Part shown: positions 45,952 to 58,135 of the stretch, in pieces
Layout of the letters: every line of letters begins with the position of its first letter
Position numbering within the stretch: the stretch's first letter is position 1
Source of the DNA: Udeniomyces pyricola
Lineage: Eukaryota > Basidiomycota > Tremellomycetes > Cystofilobasidiales > Mrakiaceae
Assembly: GCA_039545295.1 (NCBI GenBank)
Contig: BCIK01000014.1
Coordinates: forward strand, 104,976-168,975
Length of the DNA stretch: 64,000 bases
Direction of reading: 5' to 3'
Position numbers and translations under genes: made by a program
The notes under the pieces: model-generated
The model's input: only the letters and a program-made list of their open reading frames with translations
Told to the model about the DNA's origin: nothing
Database searches by the model: none

Positions 45952-47809
45952 ATGCCATCCGCAATAGGCGTTACTCCGTCTCGCTCCCCCCGTTCGAGCA
46001 CGCTCTCTTCTCGTTCCAACGGCACCTCCAAACTAGCCCCCAAAGAGCGCGAGCCGAATGGACTACCCATCGATGAGGTCAAGGTCGGCGGTCAGGGCAA
46101 AGGATGGTGGGACCGGTACGAAGTACCGAGGAAAGCGCTTCATAGTTCTATCGGTGAGTGCTGCACCTTCCAGGAGATGACGAACCTGTCTTCCGCTCAA
46201 AGGTAGAAGGGGGAAAGGGCTAGTCACTGGTGAAGTATCAGCGGATGGTATGAACGGCCGCCGTCATCTTCAACCCCCCGCTCGGCCACAGGTTTAGACA
46301 CACAAACAGATCCGTAGATGGCTATTAGTGTACACTTTCTCGTCACTCGTCCGTCTCTCATTTGTGCTCGAAGTGAATCTCTGTTCGCTACGAGTCACAC
46401 TTGACGCCAAGCTTCGTGCGGTCAGCTTCTCGGACGCTTGCGGAGCTGCACACGCCCGTCCTCGTTCTGCGCACTTGCTGAGAGTTCTTCTTCATTTTTC
46501 TCTCCGTGGGATGACTTGACCTCGGCAGGGTTCGTCGTACTCTTTCTGAATTACCTGGAACCGCCCTCGACGATGCCCATCGTACGGGTGCTGGCGGCCG
46601 GAATGGTCGTTATCGGCGTGATTGACGTCTTTCGACTGAATGTGCCTTGGTTTGCAAGGTAAGCGTCGTCATTCGTACCTTGTCTCGACGCCTTTAAGCA
46701 ACGTCTGACAACTAAAGAGAAGCTAACTTGGTATTTTGTACACCTCTTGTAGGTTGTACGAGTTGTATCTCGGAGCTCTCATGCGGGTTGAAGAAAAAGT
46801 TAGTTTGGCTCCCGAAGCATGGGGCATCAACATTTTCTTTGTTTCCTTTCCATTCATCTTAGTGTTTACAGGTGCTTTTGGGCGTTGTGACATCCAATAC
46901 ACTCAGGCTGATCCCATTCCTCGTATCGTCTGCCTTATCAACACTTGTCCGGTCTCTTTGTAACCTTATAGAAAAAGATCAACGGTACGTTTGCTGCGTT
47001 CCAAGCAACTCGCATCCGGAACTCGGCGCAATGCTGACCCCTATGGTTTATTTGGTAACATGCACCACTGACTCGCGCTAACCTTCGCTGTCATTTCTTA
47101 ATTCGCACAGGTGTTGTTTGGTATCTGCTGGGCGTCATCTTTGTTTTGACTTTTTACCCGAGGGACATTGCCATTGTCTCGATTCTCATGCGAGTATAAG
47201 CTGCTCTTCTCTGTCGTGTCCGCCCGGCCTGTCATGTCGCTCACGTCCATGATGTCTCTCTCTTCCTCCCATCCTCACTTCTCATACCCTACAGCCTTTC
47301 TTGGGCCGACACCTCAGCGTCAACGATTGGTCGTCTGTTCTCTTCCTCTCCTTATAATCCAAAACTACCGCGTCGGATTCTGTTCAACACAATCCCGATT
47401 GCGCGTTCCAAGTCGCTCGTCGGATTCCTCGCCGCATGGGCGACGGGGTTTGCGATTGGCGTCGGCTACTACGGTGGCATCGACGAGTATGGAGGAGGTA
47501 GGAGCCGAGGAGGTGCTGTCGACTGGAGGGTCCTCGAGTGGAAGCGTGGAGTTGCCATCACGGGGATGATGGTCGGAGGTGTGGCCGCCGTCACTGAGGC
47601 ATTGGGTTCGTACCGACCTGCTTTTGTTTTGCCACAGGACGGCAGGGTTTGGTTCACTGACCGCGCACAATGGGGTTTTTCTACTTTTTTCCCTTCTTCT
47701 TCTGTTCTTTTTGACAGAGGTTGGTCAGCTCGACGACAACTTGACCCTGCCCATCATCAGTGGTGGCATGCTGTGGGCGTGGCTGGCGGCAACGTCCAAG
47801 TTCCTTTGA
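45952..47809 (+). CDS. DGK1: CTP-dependent diacylglycerol kinase Dgk1
   Basis: Dgk1 is an ER and nuclear-envelope enzyme that phosphorylates diacylglycerol with CTP and opposes the phosphatidate phosphatase Pah1. Seven exons have agreeing phases: 45952-46153, 46529-46658, 46753-46798, 46972-46984, 47111-47189, 47295-47605 and 47718-47809. They give 290 residues, the same length as yeast Dgk1. The N-terminal 45 residues are Ser-rich and likely cytosolic. WWDRYEVPRKALHSSIGFVV carries the family's PRKxxHxSIG motif. Later blocks are MRVEEKKKINGVVWYLLGVI, LTFYPRDIAIVSILILSWAD with TSASTIGRLF, and TLPIISGGMLWAWLA near the C-terminus. Several hydrophobic helices are visible. One exon is only 13 nt and intron 5 appears to be GC-AG. 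The start ATG lies in a CACTATGCC context. Confidence 0.9.
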
Positions 47810-48824
47810 TCGTCGACCGATATCTCCACCTCTAGTTTGACTCTCGATTTTCTCCACTTGTCGTTTGATTCCCTCCTCTACTCTGTTTTTAATCGTACCT
47901 TACTGTCTCTTCAAGCATGTCTTTAAACACGCTCACATCCGTACACATCTACTAGACGATTTTCGCTTCGCTCTTTTCTGCTTGTGCCTTTCCATGATCG
48001 GGTCGCTTTTTGTGATTCCCCTCTTCTTTTTTTGGCTCACTCCTGATTGACCACGATCATTTGGCTGTATGGTTGCTTCATGTCAAGCTCTCCTCTATAT
48101 TTACTTCATCTTATTCTCATTCGCCTCTCTGCCTCGTCCAGTAAGGTGGTTTACTCAGTTGTTCAACATCGATGCCGCGTCTTCCTCATCTCCCTTCATT
48201 CTTCTTCCTCGTCGATCCGCCGCCGCCGCCGCCGCTGCCGTATCTTAATGACCTCTCTCGACTCTCCCTTCATGGGCTTCAACTTTCCGTGCGGATTCTC
48301 TTTCACCTTTGTTTCTTCCTTTTACCTTCTTCCTTAGTTATAAAATTGGAATGTCTGCCGCCTTGAACAAGACCAAGCGAGTGGCTCGTGTTGCATGGGT
48401 GATGTGATGCAGATCTGATGATGATGGCCGCGTGCGCCCTTATTACGCGTGCGACGTCGTTGATGTGATGGATGTGATGGATGGCCGATGGTGGTTGTGA
48501 TGGAAATAGAGCATGGATGAGATATGGCGATAGGTTTTCCTTAGTTTGGCATTCATGGCGTGAAGGCAAGTCAAGGCGTTAGCCATAGTAGAAAAAAAAA
48601 ATCGACAGAAGAAGATCAAGAACTAGAAAAAATACACATATACTATACACACACACACACACACATGAACGAGTTGATCGTGCAAGCAAGTCGACGAGCC
48701 AAGCACCGGTGGATGAGCAGATGGCTCTCCTCTTTCTGACCATCATCGTCTCCTCTCACCCTCTCCCCCTCCCCCCTTGCATCCCTCCTTCTCCACCTTC
48801 CCTCACTTTCTACACCCTCCAGCC
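47810..48824. promoter_or_regulatory. DGK1 3' region and VMA3 promoter
   Basis: T-rich to about 48330, then repeated GTGATG and GATGTG units (48397-48500), a short (AC)n tract (48648-48664) and a C/T-rich leader to the VMA3 start. No gene is supported. Confidence 0.5.
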
Positions 48825-50938
48825 ATGTCTTCTGAACTCTGCCCCGTCTACGCTCCCTTCTTTGTACGTTCCACTCGACCTCGATCGATGTCGTCTTCGC
48901 ACAGCCTCCGCTCACGGTCGCCTGCCATCAGACCTCTCCGCGTGCGCGCGGCCCCTTACCCACCTGACCTGGTGCTGACCGCTTCCACCCGTCCTTTACC
49001 TGTGCTCTCCTGTAGGGAACCATGGTTAGCTCTCTTGTCGTCCGCTCATCGTAGTCAACTGGGCGAGCTCACTTACTTGTCCGATCTGTACCTGTGCGCG
49101 TGGGAACGTTGAAAGGGATGCGTCTCTGCCATCGTCTTCACTTGTCAGTTGTCCTTCCTCTCCCCCCTCTCCTCTCCTTGCCCGTGCCCTCTGTCTTTTG
49201 TGATGGGCCGCGCCGCCCTCTTTCCCTCTCCCCGTCCCCTTTTTCCGCCTTACTCTGCGCCTCTGGATCATATACTAGCTCAACTTTGTGATGAATGACT
49301 GACCGTGCTGTCTTGGGTATGGTTTGTTTGGATGTTCAGGCCTGGGAGCTTCGTACGTTGGAGACGCTGCTGCCATCGTCCACCTCTGATGTCAAGAGAG
49401 AAGGGGAGGGAGCGGGTCGTGCAAGTGCTGATGACGGTGTTTCCCTTTCTCTCCCTCTCCTCCCCCCCTCCTTCCTATTCTCCTGTTCCTTCTCTCCTCC
49501 CTGGCTGCTCAACCTTACCCTTCTCACTGCTCTTCCTATGCTGCAAACCGTGACTGAACGCCATCCAGATACGGAACTGCCAAGTCGGGTGTACGTGTCC
49601 AGCTCTTCCCTCTCTTTCGGACCGATAGGGCGATCTGCAGCGCGCAACCCTTTGCAAAACGCCCTCCCGACGCTGACCGCATCGCTCTCTAAAACTCTCC
49701 ACCCTTATCCATCTCTGCCTTTCTGCCAACATCGCATCGTCCATCCGCCTGCCTCGACTCGATGATCGCCAACCTTACGCGTCAATGTCGGGTGGTAACC
49801 GTTCATAGGTCGGAATCTCGGCCATGGCCATCCTTCGACCTGACCTCATGATGAAGTGTTCGTCCTCTCTGTCCTTGTCTGCTCGCGTCGCATCTATCGC
49901 GTTTCATGCGACCGCCGTCACTGAACTTGTGCTGGTGAACTCCCACAGGTGTCATTCCCGTCATCATGTCGGGTATCATCGGTACGTTGCTTGTTTCTTC
50001 CTCGAGATTCCCTCCGCTCCGACCGATCCATCGAGGGGACCCTTGTTCCCTACGCATGTTGAGACGCATCTAAACGGCGTCAACCTTGTCCTTTGCAGCC
50101 ATTTACGGTCTCGTCGTTTCCGTCTTGATCTCCGGATCCCGTACGTCACCCTTTGCTTCGCTCTTGATCTCGGCTTCGTTCACGACTTGAAGACGTGTAG
50201 GCTCAACAGTACATGTGGCATTCCCCTTTCTTTGTTAGTCACCTCGCCTATGCCGCTCTTCAACGGCTTCATTCAGCTCGGAGCTGGTCTCTCCGTCGGT
50301 CTTGCCGGTCTCGCTGCCGGATTCGCCATTGGTATCGTTGGTGACGCCGGTGTCCGAGGAACCGCCCAACAGCCCAGGCTGTTCGTCGGTATGATTCTCA
50401 TCCTCATTGTACGTTGCCTGTTTCTGTTTGTCTTGGGCTTTCGCATAGTGGGGGTTCCTTTTTGTGGAAAGGAAATGGCGCACCGGAACAGAGCACGAGG
50501 GAGGGGGCTTTACTTGGCCACGGCAGGAGCCTTTCCATCGATGCGGAGACAATGTGGACAGGGATAGTTAGACAAGAGGTTGGGCAGGTTGGCGACTTGC
50601 ATCGTATAACTTACTGACCCATCTAATGTGTTTCGCTCATTGATTTCTTGGCTTCTGATCTCGGACCATCCAGTTCGCCGAGGTTTTGGGTCTTTACGGT
50701 CTCATTGTTGCCCTTATCCTCAACACCCAGGCCGTCTCTGCCGAGATTGTACGTTTGCTGTCGTTCTGTTCCTTTCGCTCGACCTGTCCGCTTGCAATGC
50801 TATGTCGTGCAGTAACGCATCGACTTTGGCAAAAATCAGAGTTACTTGGCTTGGTCTGTTTGTTTTCTTGGCTGACGTCTTGTACCGCTTCCTCCTTCAT
50901 CGCGTGCATCTTTCTTGTCGATCTAGTGCTTGGCCTAA
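48825..50938 (+). CDS. VMA3: Vacuolar H+-ATPase proteolipid subunit c
   Basis: Subunit c forms the rotating membrane ring of the vacuolar ATPase. Eleven exons are needed: 48825-48863, 49016-49024, 49116-49143, 49340-49352, 49569-49590, 49809-49857, 49949-49981, 50099-50140, 50239-50408, 50674-50748 and 50927-50938. The phases agree and give 163 residues, the normal length. Helix 1 reads [20 protein letters not shown] and continues [40 protein letters not shown] and [12 protein letters not shown] form helix 2. [20 protein letters not shown] with [20 protein letters not shown] form helix 3. [15 protein letters not shown] is helix 4, with the proton-carrying glutamate in FAEVLGLYG. The product ends SAEICLA. 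The exon at 49116 uses an unusual AAG acceptor, and the last exon adds only three residues before the stop. This splice pattern is inferred from protein conservation. Confidence 0.92.
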
Positions 50939-51575
50939 ACGCGTCCTTCCCCCTACCATCAATCTTTCCTTCCTCCTTGCTCTTCCCTCCAAAACCCCCT
51001 TCCATCCTTTTGATCCGCACTCTTCTTATCCAAACCAAATCCTCCCCCCTCACCTTATCGCCCCTTTTTCTCAAGATTCCTCGCCTTTTCTAGCCTGTTT
51101 TCTTCTTTCTCTTTTCCTCCCTGCTTTTTCTCTCTCTTGACCATGGCGCGAGAGCTTCGTAGAAATGAATGCGTTTTCCCTCCATCTATGCTTCCGGTAC
51201 GGTCGCTTGGATGTTTTATGTGTCAGGGGAAGGATTAGTGAGGGTTTGATATATGACGGAGAATTGGAAAGCGTTGATTATTATGACTCTGCGGTTTGAA
51301 TACGTTGGGCTGATGACGTCAACTCAGCTGCTGGTCGGTCTCGATCGATTTGCTTTGTCTCTGCTGATGAATGTTGATATGCACACACCATATATGCATG
51401 GAAAGGCGAGCCTTGCAAATATTTTCATAGCTCTATCTGTCACGTCACATCCATTACTAACCGATGATCACACTCGAAGCTCAAGCGACCGCTGCAGCTG
51501 CAGCTGATCCTGATCTCAAGTCATGAGTACAATCAACGTCCACGACCGCTTGGGCAGTCTTGCTTGCTTCCAACC
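50939..51575. other. Intergenic region between VMA3 and the RING gene
   Basis: C/T-rich 3' part, then unbiased sequence. A CTGCAGCTGCAG motif lies near 51490. No gene is supported. Confidence 0.45.
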
Positions 51576-53601
51576 ATGTCGCCTTCACCTCTGACGTCTC
51601 CATTCTCATCCTCATCAACTACTTTAAACACCCTCATTCCACCTCTCACGACGAACACGGTCAACCCTCCCCCTCGGCCGCTTCCTGGACCTGTGAGGCT
51701 AAACGCGCTCTTCTCGGACACGACGCCACCTAGTTCGGCTTCATCCCCGCCTCTTCACAGTCGATTCAACAGACGACCCCTTGGTTCCGGCTCAACTAGT
51801 ACCGGTAACACCATCACTACCGCCATGGAGGACTCGATGACGGCAGGGGAGGAAGATCCGTTGGGATTACCGCCTCCTATGTCTACAAGGTTGTCGACGG
51901 ACAGGTCCGCCGGTAGTTGTCCTATCACCACCTCAACCTCCACCTCTACGGCCGCTACTGCAGAGGGATCCAACAGCAGCAGCATTCAACCGGCGGCGAA
52001 CGTTGCTTCATCGACCTCCAACATCGATCACTCGACCTCGGCGACGTTGGGAACCCCAACCTTTCCCGACGAACCCCTCAGCGCAACAGCCAAAGGTAAA
52101 CGTCGCGCCATCACCATCGACGACGATGATGATGATGACCAAGCCGTCATTCTCCTCGGCTCAACCACGGCAAATCGACCTGACGCCGCAGGAAGAGGAG
52201 CTAGGAACGCTGAGGCGTCGGTTAGGACGAAGACGACGACGATGACGTCGGCCGGAAAGAAACGGAGGATCATCCCGATGCCCCCTGGCGATCTGGTAAA
52301 CGAAGAGGAGGAGGACGTAGAAGGCTTAGAAGATTACAGTGAGTTTTTTTCTTTTCTTTAGGGGGCAGTCGGTAGGGTTGAGAAAGAAGAAATGGGTGGA
52401 ATGAAACAGCACTTTCCTTTTTGTTGTTGTTGTTGTTGTTTCCTTTTTTTTTTTTTTTTTTTTTTTTTTTTGTTCTAAATCTATGCCTGAGTGATTGATT
52501 GACTGACTGGACTCATTCGCTCATCCTTAATCCTCAATTCTCTTCTTATACACGCCTTCATTACCCTCTCGTTCACCAACGAACGAACGAATAAACGCAC
52601 GAACGAACGAACGAACCAACCAGATTGCCCTATCTGCTTTACACCCCCTACCAACGCCGTCTTGACGCCGTGCGGTCACCTCCGTGCGTTCCAACGACTT
52701 CTCTCTCTCTCTCGTGATTTCGGACTTCCATGTGCTTTTTTTTTTTTTTTTTTGGTCTTCCTTTGGTATTCCCTTGATGTTCTCTGTCACTTTCCATCTC
52801 GACGCTCTCTCGACCTTCCCCCCCCCCCTCCCTTCCCCTTCCCCCGTATACACGATCCGAGAGTGGATCACAAACTCCAACCTTGACTTCACATAGGGGT
52901 TTTTCTTCTTGTTCTTTCCAATTGAAGCCTCAGAAAGACTGATATATGGGTTTTCTTTTTCGTCTGTGTCTGTGTTTGTTTCGGGTTTTTCATATATATA
53001 TTTTTGACGATGATTGGTTATACTTTCCATCGGATTTGCCTCATTTCTCGTCCATCTCGACACCGCTCCGCCCTCCTCCTTGTCCCCCCCCCCCCCTCCT
53101 CATATATATATACGAACAGTCTGCCAAGCGTGCCTTCACACCTCCCTCCTCAGTTCCCTTATCCGCTCCTCGACCCGTCCACCCGCCCCACCGATCCCGA
53201 CCTCCAACGCCCAAACCCGCTCGCGTTCGTACCACGACCCAGCGCGATGGCGACCGCTTCAAGACATCATCGATCCCTCAGTTGCGAACCCAACGGCGTC
53301 GTCCTCTTCTTCGACGACGACGACGACGATGATGGGTCGACGACCGAGGGTGAATCTGGAAGGTTCGTGTCCCGTCTGTCGGGTCGTCTTACCCGGTGGT
53401 GAACATGGTACGACGATCTCGATGCCAAAGACGAAAGGAAAAGGGGTGGGTTCTCGAGCGAAAGATCAGTTGAAGAGGAAGAGGAGGAAGAAGAAGAAGA
53501 AGGGGCAGGAAGACGATGACGACGACGACGACGACGACGAGGTGGTGATCGTTCATGAGGGCGCTAGGGGTGTTTGGTGTAAGATTCTCGAGGTTCGGTG
53601 A
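51576..53601 (+). CDS. RING-finger E3 ubiquitin ligase, possible SUMO-targeted type
   Basis: Three exons, 51576-52338, 52624-52683 and 53120-53601, have agreeing phases and give 434 residues. The N-terminal half is Ser/Thr/Pro-rich. It is followed by an acidic tract and hydrophobic core, AITIDDDDDDDQAVILLGS, then EEEEDVEGLEDY. The C3HC4 RING is assembled across two introns: NCPICFTPPTNAVLTPCGHL, then LCQACLHTSLLSSLIR, and after a long insertion GSCPVCRVVLP. The C-terminus has a Lys/Arg-rich run, an Asp run and EVVIVHEG. VILL and VVIV beside acidic residues look like SUMO-interacting motifs, as in Slx8/RNF4-type ligases; this is inference. The RING is unusual in the roughly 65-residue low-complexity insertion before its last Cys pair. 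Confidence 0.78.
52444..52471. repeat. Homopolymer T tract in the RING gene intron
   Basis: 28 T in a row within intron 1 of the RING gene, directly after a TTG repeat. A GAAC repeat lies later in the same intron. Confidence 0.85.
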
Positions 53602-54397
53602 GGGAGTATAAACTAGAGGGAAAGGAAGTAACGTGAAAGGGTGATGAAGGAAAGAAAGAGAGGGAGGGGGGGGGGGGCGAAGATCGAGGGGCCGCGGATT
53701 GGAGAATCTAAACCCAATTTTTCTTCACCCACCATTAAGTAGACATGTAGGCATATGAGATTAAGTGGATCGGGGTCGTCCGCATCTTGAGGGACCATCA
53801 ACCCCCCATGAACGTTTCTATGATTATATCATGGTCACAGGGAAACAAAACTTGATAGTTACATAAACGCGCGCAAGTACCACGTTATACAGGGCCGGTG
53901 CGTTGGCGCGGCATGATGCATGACGTATAATATGATTCATGACGTTGGTTACAAGTACGTAACACTGGGCACGTCTTACATAGTAAGGGGTGGGCATATA
54001 ATGGGTTGAACGCCTCAGAGAGATGTATATATAATGCGCCATGACGCAACGGGAGGTCGAGGGTCCTCAGGCGTCGACTGAGTTTGGAATGCAAGGGTTT
54101 GCATGATATACCAACGAAAACACAGGGAGACGAGAAAGAAAGAAAAAAAAAGAGGAAATGAGGGGTATGTGTTTGTAGAGAGTTTTTTTTTTTTAGGGGC
54201 GGTGGTAGAAATGGAGAGAGGAAGAGAGAAAAGGCAAAAGCGCGGAAGAGGGAGGGGAGAGAAAAAGTAACAAGGTAAAAAAAAGAAAAAGAACAGAGAG
54301 AGAGAAACTATACAGGGTAAAGAATCCAAAGCCAAAAAAAAAGAGAAAGAAAAAAGAACCAAAGAAGATGGTGCTTCGTTTGATTTCTTTTGTGATT
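53602..54397. other. Convergent intergenic region of the RING gene and HEM1
   Basis: A/G-rich tracts (53615-53690 and 54110-54365) flank a central unbiased part. No gene is supported. Confidence 0.5.
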
Positions 54398-57299
54398 TTA
54401 AGCCCTCAACGTTCCTCCGGCATGATGAACCTCATCCTGTTCCTCCTCGACAAACTCGATCCCGACCGCCTCGGTCCTGACCGAAGCCTTACCCAACAAC
54501 CCTTGCATCCTACCCAACGCCGCCTTGACGCTCGGCACGGAAATCTCCATCTTCCTTCCTCCCTTCAACATGACCGGAGCCGAGCCATCTTCCAAGCCCA
54601 ACTGTTCGTCCGTCCAAATCGGGTCGACGACCGTCGGGAAGGGGGCTCCCACACCGGCTCGACCACCAACGGCAGCCCAATCGGCCGTTCGCTTGAGGTT
54701 GAGGCTAGTGAAGATGGATTCGATCGAATCGATCAAGTGCGTCATTTGCTCGAGCGTGTGCCCGGGAGTAGGCGTGATACGAAGACGCTCCTCGCCGACA
54801 GCGACGGTCGGGAAGTTGATGGATTGGACTAAAAGGTCAAGACGAAAAGAAAAAAAAAGATAGAGAAAGGGGACAAGCTGTCAGCGAGACATTCCTCCAT
54901 ACAATCCTCAAAACATACATGATCAGAGAAACGCTTACCATAGATGCCATGCTCGTTGAGGAGCGTGTCCGAGGCTCGCTTAGCGAGCGCAGCGTCTCCG
55001 ACAAGGACGGGGATGATGTGCGATCCACCAGGAACGACGGGGATGCCTCGCTCCTCGAGAATGTCCTTGACGGCTCGGGTGTTGAGCATCTGAAGCCTTC
55101 GGTCGCCAAGGAACTCCTTCTGGTACGCGATCGACGCCTGAGCGCCCGCGACGACGGCAGGAGGAAGCGAGGTCGTGAAGATGAAACCGGGCGCGTACGA
55201 TCGGATGAGATCGACAAGGTCGGTCGAACCGGCAATGTATCCTCCGACAGTACCGTACGCTTTGCCGAGCGTGCCGGTGATGATGTCGATACGGTCCATG
55301 ATCGTACCGGGAATAGGGTCGGGCGAGTCGCCAGCGGCAAGGTGAGTGGCGTAGTCGAGGTGCTCAGCAACACCAGCGCCTCGAGGACCGTACATGCCAA
55401 CAGCGTGGACCTGAAAAGCCATGAGTAGCATTAAACGAACTTGGATCGTCAGCAAAACATGAACGAATACAAGGCAGGAATGGAAGAGGGGAGGACAGGG
55501 TAGAAACACTAGCGAGTCAAAAGTAGACAGGACACGCAACGTACCTCGTCAAGGAACGTCAAAGCGCCATACTTCTCGGCGAGGTCGCAAATCTCTTCGA
55601 TCGGCCCGACGCTACCGCACATGGAGTACACACTCTCGAATGCAATGATCTTGGGCGTCTCCTTAGGGTACGACGCGAGCTTTCGCTCGAGATCGGCCAT
55701 GTCGTTGTGCTTGAAGATCTCCTTTTTGGCGCCCGAGTGGCGGATACCTTGAATCATCGAGGCGTGGTTGGACGAGTCGGAAAAGTAGACGCAACCGGGC
55801 AACTTGGACCCGAGGGTCGCGAGCGTCGAGTCGTTGGCGACGTAGCATGAAGAGAAGACGAGAGCCGCCGGCTTGCGGTGGAGGGAAGCGAGCTCGTCCT
55901 CGAGCGCGAGATGGACGGCGGCGTTACCCGCAATGTTTCGGGTTCCACCAGCTCCGGCACCGTACTTGGTGAGCGTTCGCCTAGAAGCAGAAAAAGAAAG
56001 CAAAGAACAAGTGTGAGCAGGTAGAAAACGCGTCGAAAGGCTCGAACAAGGGAGAAAGCGAGGTGAGGACCGTAGGACTGACTTCATGGTCTCAACGACG
56101 ACATCCGACTTGCTCATGCCGAGGTAGTCATTTGAGCACCACACATCGACCTCATCCTTAGGGTTGGCGGTGTGAGCGACAGGGAACTTCTTAGCGAGTC
56201 GGTTGACGTTGTTGAAGTATCGGTAGGACCTGGAGAGAGAAAGTGGCGAAAGAGGGAGAGAGAGAGGGACCAACCAGAAGAGAGGAGAAAAAGTCAGCAA
56301 TCAGTCAAGCACGGGCCTTTCGTTGTTGCTAAGCTCCAACAAGCTGGATCGACGTACTTGTCCTTGTGCTTCTTGTCGAGTTCCTTGCCGTAAAAGGTCT
56401 CGTAGTCAAACGGCTTGACGGCAGCCTTGCCCTTGTTGGCCGAGATAGCATCGACGCGAGCGACGGCCTGAGCGGCAAGGTGGGCATGCGGACACTTGCC
56501 GCCGGTCATCTGGCCCGAAGGGACAATGACGCCTTGTTGCTAATTTAGGGGCAAGACGGGTTGGAATAAGTACGTGCGCACGGTGAGAAGGATAAAAAGT
56601 GCAAGAGAAGAAGAGGACGAAGAAAAGACAGGGAAAGGGGAAGGATGGACGAACCCTGTGGATTTCATTAACGTGTCGGTCGAGGGAGTTGGTGGCCTTT
56701 TTGAGCGAGGCGTTGGTGTCTGTCGCAAAGGCGCGAGTCGACCCACTGGGAAGGGGTCCACCACTCGCCTAGACCCAACGAGCAAAGAGGAGGTGAGGTC
56801 AATCAAGTCAGCATGTATCTAGGTAAGATGAAATGCAGACCGGAGCGATGGCATGGCATGCTGGCCAGCTCTCGAGACATGAGGGGAGACGGGCCAAAGG
56901 AGAGGAGAGGGAAAAAAGACGAGGCCGAGTCGGGCGGGGCGGAAAGCGAGGAGAGTGAAAGGAGACGTTTCCTTTCGTTTGCCCCTCGATTTCTCCCGAT
57001 TCTTCGCCCCGATCGGCCGCCCTCCTCCCACCGCAGATGACCCCACCAGCCAAGAGTGGGTCATATATGTGCTCTGGAGCCCAATCACAAGCACAACAGA
57101 GCGACAACAAGAACATTGGCCTCACCTGCTCGAGGGCGGGACCCATGACGGGGCACCCAACGGCTTGGGCAGAGAGCCTCGAAAAAGCCGGGCTCAGTGG
57201 GGAGGGCGTCGCGGCAAAGGATCGGAGCTGAGCCTGGGAGGTCTTGCTGAGAAAGGGGCAGACACCCTTGAATCGGTTGAGGGAGGAGAGATTGGACAT
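54398..57299 (-). CDS. HEM1: 5-aminolevulinate synthase, mitochondrial
   Basis: It condenses glycine and succinyl-CoA, the first step of heme synthesis, in the mitochondrial matrix with pyridoxal phosphate. The start is at 57299 ([20 protein letters not shown]). The N-terminal targeting region carries Cys-Pro motifs GVCPFL, VGCPVM and GKCPHA, typical heme-regulatory motifs. Core blocks are [79 protein letters not shown] and [20 protein letters not shown] (substrate and PLP region). [20 protein letters not shown] holds the PLP-binding lysine. [20 protein letters not shown] is near the C-terminus, ending HHAGGTLRA with the stop at 54398-54400. Several exons are present. Heme feedback on import is known for the family and is supported here by the motifs. 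Confidence 0.95.
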
Positions 57300-58135
57300 G
57301 TGTGGGTGGGGGTTGGTGGACGGGTGAAGATGGGGATGGGGATGGAGGAAGGGGGGGGGGGGAGGAAGAAGTAGAAGTGTATGCGAGGGTGGTGGAGAGA
57401 AGTGGTTGAACAAAAGGTCCAACCAGGAGAGAGGGAAACCAACCCCACGCCGTCGACCCCATCTCCGTCCGCCCAATCATGACATGGCCATCTCCACAAC
57501 CAATCTCCACCGGCATATATATATATTTATTCATCTATATATATAGATGAATATATCTCCATTCATCTCGCTTCCTCATGCCCACTGATATACATTGATC
57601 ACATCACCACGTCTCATCATATCATTCACGCAAGCCTTCAATCTCATCTGGTATATCATGCATATACAGCCAAACTCCACGCATATACATATATACACCA
57701 TTCGCACACCCGTCGACGGCCATGCCCCCGCCCGGTTAAACCGGCCGCGAATCATTGCCGGTGGATTTCTCGACTCGGCTCCTCTCGATCATCAGAGATC
57801 CTCAGGCCGTCGCGTCCCCTAACTTGCATTGGTACTTACTTGGCTCGTTAGCTTCATATCCGCCGCTCTGAGTTTCCTTGTGATCCATCTCGCAGCGGGT
57901 ATATGCCCCCGGTCTCACTAGTTATAGGCCGGGCTAGCACAGCTATGATATATCAGCCCATCACATATTTGAGCGTTGACTGATCAAGTTGACTGGCCGT
58001 GTTAGATTCCGTATCATTCTCTCATCACAATCTGACCCTCAGCACTACGATCCCATACATGTATATCACAAACACCATCGACTTGACGATCCTATGCCGT
58101 CAAGACCAGTACCCAAAGAACAAACCGCCTTTGAA
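57300..58135. promoter_or_regulatory. HEM1 promoter region
   Basis: Lies upstream of HEM1 on the minus strand. It begins with a C-rich leader (a poly-G run on the plus strand near 57351). It includes an AT-rich block with a 26-nt palindrome (57528-57553) and further AT-rich sequence. No gene is supported. Confidence 0.5.
57528..57553. repeat. Perfect 26-nt AT-rich palindrome
   Basis: The sequence TATTCATCTA TATATA TAGATGAATA reads the same on both strands and lies about 230 bp upstream of the HEM1 start. It could form a cruciform or be a two-fold binding site. A further GATGAATA-like or ATTCATC copy lies just to the right (57562). Confidence 0.85.
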
